From the NCBI GenBank assembly GCA_002493085.1, contig DKXQ01000267.1:1-8649 (forward strand): a stretch of 8,649 bases of DNA, read 5' to 3'. Both the position numbers and the translations under genes were made by a program. This DNA comes from Lachnoclostridium sp. UBA7122. Its GTDB lineage: Bacteria > Bacillota > Clostridia > Lachnospirales > Lachnospiraceae. The notes beneath the pieces are model-generated. The model was not told where the DNA came from, searched no databases, and worked only from the letters and a program-made list of their open reading frames with translations. Positions 1 through 5,734 of this stretch are shown piece after piece; position 1 is the first letter of the stretch, and each line of letters starts with the position of its first letter.

Positions 1-8
1 TGTCAGAT

Positions 9-128
9 TTTATGCACCACTGCGTGCTTCATCTAAGAGGGAGCGGCTGCCGGCTGGAAAAATTTTGAAACCGCCAGAGCCATATACTCTAAATTTACAA
101 ATAATTCCCCAGGTAAAGTTACACTATC
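9..128. repeat. Left copy of inverted flanking repeat (possible IS terminus)
   Basis: This segment matches the right end of the window in inverted orientation. Shared blocks occur in the same order: TTTATGCACCACTGCGTG (9-26, identical to the complement of 8620-8637), AAGAGGGAGCGG (35-46, complement of 8599-8610), TTTGAAA (64-70), GCCAGAG (73-79) and TAAAGTTACACTATC (114-128, complement of 8501-8515). The intervening bases have diverged, and this copy is about 17 bases shorter than the right one. The inner edge, read outward, is GATAGTGTAACTTTA. A GTGTAA-type terminus loosely recalls IS256-like elements, but no transposase is visible, so the family is not established. Reading frame 2 is open from the window start to a stop at 149-151, with no start codon in the window; it may be chance or the tail of an interrupted gene. 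Confidence 0.75.
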
Positions 129-147
129 ATCTAAGTGAATTTTTAGA

Positions 148-176
148 TTGACAATTAGAGTACAATATGTTATCAT
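148..176 (+). promoter_or_regulatory. Sigma-A-type promoter for the small secreted-protein gene
   Basis: A perfect -35 box TTGACA (148-153), a 17-base spacer and a -10 box TATCAT (171-176) precede the gene that starts at 235. Transcription would begin near 183, giving a 5' leader of about 50 bases. The -35 box begins only 20 bases inside the inner edge of the left flanking repeat. The TTG within the -35 box is in frame with the downstream gene but has no ribosome binding site and would be untranslated. Confidence 0.7.
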
Positions 177-202
177 AATTTCAGAGTGCAATATGTACTC
201 TA
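157..202 (+). promoter_or_regulatory. Repeated/palindromic site over promoter and start of transcript (candidate operator)
   Basis: Two near-identical copies of AGAGTRCAATATGT lie at 157-170 (inside the -35/-10 spacer) and 183-196 (at the predicted transcription start), 26 bases apart. The second extends into a 19-base near-palindrome, AGAGTGCAATATGTACTCT (183-201), with one mismatched pair. TAGAGTAC (156-163) and GTACTCTA (195-202) also form a perfect 8-base inverted repeat spanning the -10 box. The placement suits a repressor. Alternatively, the second copy could fold into a hairpin at the 5' end of the mRNA. No regulator for it is identified in the window. Confidence 0.45.
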
Positions 203-234
203 AAAAGTTATTAAAAGAAAGGATAGTATCTACT

Positions 235-693
235 ATGAAATTTAAAGAAAAAATAAAAACCTGCTCTGTTATCTCCATTATATCTGCAATTATATTATGC
301 ATAATTGCAGCAGGTCCTGGCAATGCCTTTATAAAAAATACTAAAGCTGCTGCAAAAACGTCAAAAACAAGGCCTGTTTTTAAAAACAGCAATTTAGCTT
401 TAATTGATAAATACATAAAAAATGGTAAAGTTATTATTAATGATGACTGTTATTATATTTTATGTAATGGCGCAACAAAAAAAGACATGCCAACTGGCGG
501 CTGTGCCGGTGGAATTGGTATCACTATTGTAAAAGACACTAAAGAAATTTGTAAAAAATGGATTTCCTCTAAAACAATTACAAAAAAACAGGCAAAACTT
601 GCTATTGGGCTTGCAATAAAGCTAAAGCAAAATAATAGTAAAGATATTCCATCTGTTGCGTATATATCAACACACACAACAGATAGAATATAA
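235..693 (+). CDS. Small secreted protein of unknown function
   Basis: I do not recognise this 152-residue protein. The start chosen is ATG 235, because AGAAAGGA at 216-223 lies 11 bases upstream and the promoter precedes it; in-frame starts at 148 (TTG, inside the -35 box) and 193 (ATG) lack such a site. The N-terminus is a typical export signal: basic MKFKEKIK, a hydrophobic core at about residues 11-25, and possible cleavage near AGPGNA (about 31) or the later TKAAA (about 40). No lipobox is seen. The mature part is lysine-rich and has four cysteines (72, 77, 90, 106) around a glycine-rich stretch TGGCAGGIGIT (88-98), so disulfides or a compact fold are possible. Composition is more A-rich and lysine-heavy than the neighbours. 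It is the only rightward gene, has its own strong promoter, and converges on the M13 peptidase gene with 33 bases between stops. A secreted peptide-like factor or a substrate of the neighbouring peptidase would be speculation. Confidence 0.75.
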   Translation: MKFKEKIKTCSVISIISAIILCIIAAGPGNAFIKNTKAAAKTSKTRPVFKNSNLALIDKYIKNGKVIINDDCYYILCNGATKKDMPTGGCAGGIGITIVKDTKEICKKWISSKTITKKQAKLAIGLAIKLKQNNSKDIPSVAYISTHTTDRI

Positions 694-695
694 GA

Positions 696-717
696 GAATG
701 ATATATATTATATATTC
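696..717. terminator. Weak AT-only hairpin between convergent genes
   Basis: In the 33 bases between the two stop codons, GAAT-G-ATATA (696-704) can pair with TATATATTC-type sequence ending at 717: about nine A/T-dominated pairs with one bulged G and a three-base loop. Its position between convergent genes suits a shared terminator, but there is almost no GC in the stem and no clear T-run, so it would be weak. Confidence 0.25.
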
Positions 718-726
718 ATGGATGTT

Positions 727-3222
727 TTACCAAATCTGGATTCTGTCTTCTGGTGCTACATACATAGCATCATTTTTTGTAACCCCGAATACATCATAGA
801 ACTGTTCAAAAAGCGGCAGTATAGCATTTACCCTGACTTTGTTTTGTGAGTGGAGATCAATTGTCAGCAGGTAATCCCTGTACTGGTCAGTCTGGTTAGA
901 TGCCCATATTGTTGCATTGCTTTTAAAAATATCAAGCTGGGCTTTTTTATCATTCCCTGCGATTTCAAGTGCACATGCCATTGCGCCCATATCAGCAATA
1001 TTTTCTGTAATTGTCATATCGCCATTCTGGAACACACCATTAGTAATTTCAATGCTATTATAATAATTTTTTACTTTCTGTGCCCTTGCCATAAACTGCT
1101 CCATATCTTTCTCTGTCCACCAGTTGCTATAATTGCCATTTTCATCATATGCTGCCCCACTTGTATCAAAAGCATGTGTAATCTCATGGCCAATCACAGT
1201 ACCAATGCCCCCAAGATTCTGTGCATAATCTGCATCTTTATCATAAAATGGCTTTTGCAGTATTGCAGCAGGAAATGTAATATCATTTGACTGTGGATTA
1301 TAACATGCATTTACTACTTGTGGACACATAATCCATTTATCCTTGTCAACAGTTCCTGAATCAAGCATATCCTGTGCACCAGCATTTAACGCTTTCTGGA
1401 TATTCATAATATTTTCAACCAGATTTTTAGACGTATCAATACTGATACCATCAAAGTAAGAAGGCCACTCGTCAGGATATCCAATCTTCACTTTCATTGT
1501 GTCAAGCTTCTTTAATGCCCTTTGTTTCGTTGCACCAGAAAGCCAGTTTATTCTCTGTATCCTGTTGCGGAATGTTTTTAAAATATCATGTGTCATTCCT
1601 TCAATCTCTTTTTTACTCTCTTCAGAAAAATACTTTTTGACATAAAGCTGTCCAAATTCCCATGAAAATAATGACTGTGTTGTCTCTTTTGCTATCTGGT
1701 CACTGTCTTTATTATCCATTACGCCACTGATAATAAAATTAATATCCTGCATTGCTTTATAATGTGCATCTGTCAGATAATTACAAAAACCCATATACAG
1801 CGTAAATTTTGTATAATTCTTTAAAAGTTCAAGCTTGTCCAGTGTAAGGTAACTATTAATTTTTTTTACATTTTCTTCTTCATATACAATGCATCTGTCA
1901 AAATTAGTAATCCCAATAGTCTTTAAATATCCTTCAATATCACAGTTACTGTAAAGTTTTTTAAGTTCTTCCTTTGTATACTGGTTGTAGAGTTTTTCTA
2001 TATTGTACTGGTCTTCTAAACCTGTTCCCGAAGCAGCAAGCTCCTGCTCAAGGTTAAATACCTGTCCTGCAATTTCTGCTGCCTTATCTTCACTTTCCCC
2101 GGCCAGCACAAACATTTGTTTTATAAATGCAAGGACAGCCTGTTGTACTGGTTTATTTGCATCTCCAGTCATATAATCTTTTGGTAAGATATAGCTTGGT
2201 CCATTATTTACAAGCACATATTTATTAGAATCCTTCAAATCCTGTGTGACATTGAATATAAAGACACTTCCCAGTCCAGTCTTTCCAAATTCTGCAAGTA
2301 CATCCACAAACTCTGCAATTGTTTTTGCACTGTCAATTTTATCAATATATGGTTTTAATGGCTCTGTGCCCGCTTTATTCCTTGCCTCTGTATCACGGCA
2401 AAGCATATAGAAATTAAGAATTTTTTGTTCTATAGAGCCCTCTTTATGCTGTTCCTTTTTCTCAGCAAGTTCATCAATCAGGCCATTTAAATCATTTGTA
2501 ATGCGGTTCTGCAGTTCACTAAACCCAGACCATTCATACTGGTTTTCCTGCAGGGCATGTTCATTTAATACGCCTGCATTAATTGCCTGGTAAAAGTCAT
2601 CCTGAAGGCGTACAGGACTTCCAGGTGCCCTGACAGTTACCATAACAGTTTCTTTCTGGCCTGTACCATCAGATGCACTTACAGTAATTTCTGCTGTACC
2701 AGCCTTTTTAGCAGTAACCACTCCCTTTTTAGATACAGAAGCAATTTCCTTATCTGAAGACTTGTAAAAAAGCACCTGGTTAGAAGCATCTGCCGGAGAA
2801 ACTTCTGCCTTAATAGTAGATTGTGCACCAGCTTCGATGGCTATGGCAGGTTTTACAACATTAACACTGCTTACTTTCGTTCCGACTGTCACTTCTATGG
2901 AAGCTTTAGTATCATTAGCTGATGCAGTAACTGTAGCTTTCCCGTCCTTTATCCCTTTAAGTTTGCCAGTTTTACTTACAGTTACTATTTTTTTATCACT
3001 GCTCTTCCACTCTAATCCAGAACGGTTTGTCTTTAACTGGAAAGACTCACCTTTCTGGATTGTAAGTGTTCCAGTTGTAACATTTACAATCTTAGCTTTC
3101 TTTACTGCTGCTTCTGCCGTTACCTGGTTTGTAATATTTCTATAAGAAGCAGGAACTGGCACAGATGAAAATGCCACAAGAAGCACAAGCAGTATTGAAA
3201 GCAGTTTTCTTTGTTTCCTCAT
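727..3222 (-). CDS. Secreted M13 family zinc metallopeptidase with two N-terminal BIG2-like Ig domains
   Basis: This 831-residue protein is predicted to be exported and to cleave peptides outside the membrane. Residues 1-39 are a signal peptide (basic MRKQRK, leucine/valine core, AEAA near 36-39). Two BIG2-like Ig modules follow at about 43-113 and 118-197, each with a WKSSDKKIVTVS/FYKSSDKEIASVS strand followed by a G.ATVT/GTAEITV strand. The M13 (neprilysin/PepO-type) domain runs from about 205 to 831. The zinc site is complete: HEITH with H679, E680 and H683, then ENIAD with E740 and D744. VNA at 637-639 resembles the substrate-backbone motif. DLHSQNKVR gives H791 and R797, equivalent to neprilysin's transition-state and substrate-binding His and Arg. 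The C-terminus RIQIW matches the family's usual terminal Trp. Start ATG 3222 has GGAAGGGAG at 3231-3239, eight bases upstream. No LPXTG or membrane anchor is seen, so attachment, if any, would be through the Ig modules. The gene follows the kinase by 113 bases on the same strand. Confidence 0.95.
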   Translation of the reverse strand: MRKQRKLLSILLVLLVAFSSVPVPASYRNITNQVTAEAAVKKAKIVNVTTGTLTIQKGESFQLKTNRSGLEWKSSDKKIVTVSKTGKLKGIKDGKATVTASANDTKASIEVTVGTKVSSVNVVKPAIAIEAGAQSTIKAEVSPADASNQVLFYKSSDKEIASVSKKGVVTAKKAGTAEITVSASDGTGQKETVMVTVRAPGSPVRLQDDFYQAINAGVLNEHALQENQYEWSGFSELQNRITNDLNGLIDELAEKKEQHKEGSIEQKILNFYMLCRDTEARNKAGTEPLKPYIDKIDSAKTIAEFVDVLAEFGKTGLGSVFIFNVTQDLKDSNKYVLVNNGPSYILPKDYMTGDANKPVQQAVLAFIKQMFVLAGESEDKAAEIAGQVFNLEQELAASGTGLEDQYNIEKLYNQYTKEELKKLYSNCDIEGYLKTIGITNFDRCIVYEEENVKKINSYLTLDKLELLKNYTKFTLYMGFCNYLTDAHYKAMQDINFIISGVMDNKDSDQIAKETTQSLFSWEFGQLYVKKYFSEESKKEIEGMTHDILKTFRNRIQRINWLSGATKQRALKKLDTMKVKIGYPDEWPSYFDGISIDTSKNLVENIMNIQKALNAGAQDMLDSGTVDKDKWIMCPQVVNACYNPQSNDITFPAAILQKPFYDKDADYAQNLGGIGTVIGHEITHAFDTSGAAYDENGNYSNWWTEKDMEQFMARAQKVKNYYNSIEITNGVFQNGDMTITENIADMGAMACALEIAGNDKKAQLDIFKSNATIWASNQTDQYRDYLLTIDLHSQNKVRVNAILPLFEQFYDVFGVTKNDAMYVAPEDRIQIW

Positions 3223-3270
3223 AAAATAATCTCCCTTCCAAAAATATATGACATTCTCTTACAGATAAAT

Positions 3271-3299
3271 ATTTTAACATAACCTGCTTATAATTCCAA
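3271..3299 (-). promoter_or_regulatory. Probable promoter of the M13 peptidase gene
   Basis: On the minus strand, TTGGAA (3294-3299, four of six consensus bases) is separated by 17 bases from TAAAAT (3271-3276, five of six). Transcription would start near 3264, about 42 bases before the ATG at 3222. The 113-base gap to the kinase gene contains no convincing GC-rich terminator, so read-through from the upstream operon remains possible. Confidence 0.5.
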
Positions 3300-3335
3300 G
3301 AAAATTTCTCTTAATAATAGCGTAACTTTAGTATT

Positions 3336-4922
3336 CTATTCATTTTTAATATCCAGTTCAAACCAGAATTCAACACCATCTTCATGATTTATTACACCAC
3401 ACTGTTTATTCATGGAATTCATTATAGCTTTAACTATTGAAAGCCCTATGCCGCTTCCACCATATTCTCTTGTACGTGCTTTATCAACTTTATAGAACTT
3501 TATCCATATCTTGTCCAGTTCCTCATCAGGTATACAGTTTCCAGTGTTAAAAACACTTACATGCACTACATCTTCACGTTTTTCTATGCTGGCAGTTATC
3601 TCCATCCTGCCTGCAACATGGTTTACTGCATTGCTTATATAATTAGTCACGACTTCTTCAACCATATATTCATCAGCCCAGACATATACAGGCGCATAAC
3701 TGGGCATACTAATTACAGCACCTTTCTGTGCTGCTAAAATACTGGCTGAATTTATAACCTGCTTCACCACTTCTGTTATATTAAAACGCTCAAATGACAC
3801 CTGGTTCTTGCCAAATTCAATCTGGTTAAGTGTAAGCAGTTTTTTTACCATTTTGTTCATCTTATCTGCTTCATCCATAATTACTTCACAGTAAAATTCC
3901 CTGCTTGCGCTATCATCATTTATATTGTCATAAAGCCCCTCTGCATACCCCTGTATAAGAGCTATAGGAGTTTTCAGTTCATGCGACACATTGGACAAAA
4001 ATTCTTTGCGCATTTCATCAATCTGCGTTTTTTCTTCTATATCCCTCTGGAGTTCATTATTGGCAGATTTTAGCTCCGAAATTGTCTTTTCAAGTTTATC
4101 AGACAAAGTATTTATGCTGCTTCCAAGTACTCCTATCTCATCATGTGATGTAACAGGATACCTGATTTCAAAATCCAGTTCCGACATGCGTTTAGCTATT
4201 TCAGTAAGCTTTAACACAGGCCTGGTAAAACTGTTGCTTACAAAGACCATAATTATAGCACCAAACAATATAACACCCAAGCCTACATAAAAAATAAAAC
4301 TGTTAAATATATTAATATTTTCTGTCATGCTCTGGTAATTTGTATTTACATATACAAATGAGCCTGAATCCAGTTTGCCAAATATTTCAAGGTAATAAGA
4401 ACCTATACGTTTGTCAAAAACTTTATATACAGAGCAGTTTCCATTATCTTTTAACAATTCCCGGCCTTCTGTATCTTTATATAAACTCTCATGGTTTTCC
4501 ATGCCAAGTATATAGTCTATAGTTTTATTCCTGACACGTTTCTTCTGGTACTCTGTTATTTTATCAGATGCTGGATAATCATAAGCATAGCCAATATCCC
4601 CAAGAAGGCTGTAAAACATTCTGAAAACATATACATTGGAAGCATTATTAGCTGATAAAATCTCAAGTTCAAGTGTACTGTCATCCGAAAGCCCGCCAGC
4701 CATATAATTATAGTCTTTATCTGTATTAACTATTTGATTAGCTTCCAAATAACAATTCTCCAGCATGGAAATTTTTGTATATTGGTAATATTCTGGCAGG
4801 AAAACTTCATTCATAGACCATATAAGCATTATAGTCATGCTTAATAAGGCTATCATTATTAATATAAGCTTTGTCCTTATAGATTTTATTCTGAACTTTT
4901 TTAAAATATTTTGAATATCCAT
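3336..4922 (-). CDS. Membrane sensor histidine kinase (HAMP, HisKA, HATPase; VanS/PhoR-like)
   Basis: This is the sensor half of a two-component system: it would autophosphorylate on His in response to a surface signal. Numbering from ATG 4922 (528 residues): transmembrane 1 at about 18-36, an extracytoplasmic sensor region at about 40-205 with no recognised fold, transmembrane 2 at about 207-229, and HAMP at about 230-282 leading into a coiled helix. The H-box NVSHELKTP has the phosphoacceptor H314. The N-box NYISNAVNH spans about 427-435, followed by FNTGNCIP (G1 region), the FYKVDKARTREYGG segment and the G2 motif GGSGIGLS. All catalytic boxes look intact. A GTG at 4950-4952 would add ten residues and shorten the gap to the muramidase gene from 49 to 19 bases. 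Neither start has a strong Shine-Dalgarno; ATG is preferred, with weak GTGGGAT seven bases upstream. The OmpR-type response regulator normally paired with such kinases is absent from the window; the nearest receiver domain belongs to the EAL protein two genes upstream. Confidence 0.92.
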   Translation of the reverse strand: MDIQNILKKFRIKSIRTKLILIMIALLSMTIMLIWSMNEVFLPEYYQYTKISMLENCYLEANQIVNTDKDYNYMAGGLSDDSTLELEILSANNASNVYVFRMFYSLLGDIGYAYDYPASDKITEYQKKRVRNKTIDYILGMENHESLYKDTEGRELLKDNGNCSVYKVFDKRIGSYYLEIFGKLDSGSFVYVNTNYQSMTENINIFNSFIFYVGLGVILFGAIIMVFVSNSFTRPVLKLTEIAKRMSELDFEIRYPVTSHDEIGVLGSSINTLSDKLEKTISELKSANNELQRDIEEKTQIDEMRKEFLSNVSHELKTPIALIQGYAEGLYDNINDDSASREFYCEVIMDEADKMNKMVKKLLTLNQIEFGKNQVSFERFNITEVVKQVINSASILAAQKGAVISMPSYAPVYVWADEYMVEEVVTNYISNAVNHVAGRMEITASIEKREDVVHVSVFNTGNCIPDEELDKIWIKFYKVDKARTREYGGSGIGLSIVKAIMNSMNKQCGVINHEDGVEFWFELDIKNE

Positions 4923-4971
4923 AATAACATCCCACTTTTTGTTCCCTTGCACATTTTACATACTCTGGCAT

Positions 4972-5703
4972 TTATGGCACAATAAACTGTGCAAATTCTT
5001 CTTTTGTTCCACTGAATACATCTAAATCAACACTGCTATTAATTCCCTCAGTTTTTCCAATGTCAGAATACTGCCAGATTTGCCAGCCGCCATCTATGTC
5101 AAATGGAGGATAGTACACATTTCTTATCCACAGTGGATACTGTTTAAACCTTCCTTTTATATATCTGTGGTAAACTTTATAGGTTGTATAAATAACTGGT
5201 TTCTTGTTATACTCTGCCTCTAAAATATGTAAAAATTCTTGTAACTGTGCAATTGTCTGCTCTTTATCTGGCGGATTCTTTTCTTTATCTGCATAATATT
5301 CCACATCAACCATAGGCACTAATTTCCCTGAAAGGCTGCCAACGGTTTCTATAAAGTGTTCTGCCTGTGAAGATGCAGGACTGTCAAAGCTGAAAAAGTG
5401 GTATGCTCCTGCAATAATGCCAGTTAATTGTACATGTTCCCAGTTTTTAAGGAATTTTTTATCTGTATGGCTGCTGCCTTCTGTCGCTTTAATATAGGCA
5501 AATCCTGTCTCCTGTTCTTTTAACATCTGCCAGTTAATTTTGCCCTGGTAGTGCGATACATCAATTCCATATACAGAATACTTTTTTATAAAAATCCTGT
5601 TAAGCCTTTTTGAAGCAGCAAGATACAGTAATGCCAACAGGCAAATTACTATTGTAGAAATTATTATTTTAAATATTTTATTATGTAGTATGATTATGCC
5701 CAC
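4972..5703 (-). CDS. Membrane-anchored GH25 muramidase (lysozyme-like)
   Basis: This 243-residue protein is a glycoside hydrolase family 25 (Chalaropsis/Cellosyl-type) muramidase, expected to cut the MurNAc-GlcNAc bond of peptidoglycan. Residues about 10-30 form one hydrophobic segment after a short basic N-terminus, with no obvious signal peptidase site, so a signal anchor holding the enzyme on the outer face of the membrane is likely. The GH25 domain fills about 45-240: GIDVSHYQG (D48), YIKATEG, GAYHFF, MVDVEY with the catalytic pair D133 and E135, IYTTY, PLWIRNVY, WQYSD and VDLDVF (D226). All active-site acids of the family are present. The length is that of a single catalytic domain, without SH3 or choline-binding repeats. 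The assigned start is GTG 5701-5703, the only canonical start near the N-terminus apart from an in-frame CTG four codons upstream; see the ribosome-site entry. It lies 31 bases after the EAL gene and 49 before the kinase, in one apparent operon. Wall remodelling is more likely than phage lysis, because no holin or phage genes are nearby. Confidence 0.92.
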   Translation of the reverse strand: MGIIILHNKIFKIIISTIVICLLALLYLAASKRLNRIFIKKYSVYGIDVSHYQGKINWQMLKEQETGFAYIKATEGSSHTDKKFLKNWEHVQLTGIIAGAYHFFSFDSPASSQAEHFIETVGSLSGKLVPMVDVEYYADKEKNPPDKEQTIAQLQEFLHILEAEYNKKPVIYTTYKVYHRYIKGRFKQYPLWIRNVYYPPFDIDGGWQIWQYSDIGKTEGINSSVDLDVFSGTKEEFAQFIVP

Positions 5704-5705
5704 AG

Positions 5706-5711
5706 CCTTCC
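5706..5711 (-). promoter_or_regulatory. Oddly placed ribosome binding site of the muramidase gene
   Basis: On the minus strand, GGAAGG ends only two bases before the GTG start (5701-5703), too close for usual pairing. The in-frame ATA codon at 5695-5697 sits eight bases away, the ideal spacing, but ATA is a very rare start. The next ATG is at residue 60, inside the GH25 domain, so it is not an option. The exact N-terminus is uncertain by a few residues; the domain content is unaffected. Confidence 0.4.
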
Positions 5712-5734
5712 GCAGTAAAGTTTATATTATATTA

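Noticed and set aside
148..234. Longer N-terminus for the small secreted protein (TTG 148 or ATG 193)
   Set aside because: TTG 148 is inside the -35 box and ATG 193 has no ribosome site. The signal peptide begins naturally at ATG 235 behind AGAAAGGA.
33..416. Minus-strand 127-codon open frame across the left repeat and the small gene
   Set aside because: It overlaps the promoter and the start of the better-supported plus-strand gene, and it has no family features. Its tail loosely resembles a frame in the right repeat, but only because the DNA blocks are shared.
850..1290. Plus-strand 146-codon frame
   Set aside because: It is a complementary-strand shadow of the M13 catalytic region, with Cys/Ile-rich composition and no ribosome site or family motif.
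3297..3312. AAGAAAATTTCTCTT as a terminator after the kinase gene
   Set aside because: It is a short, imperfect, AT-only palindrome without a following T-run on the relevant strand.
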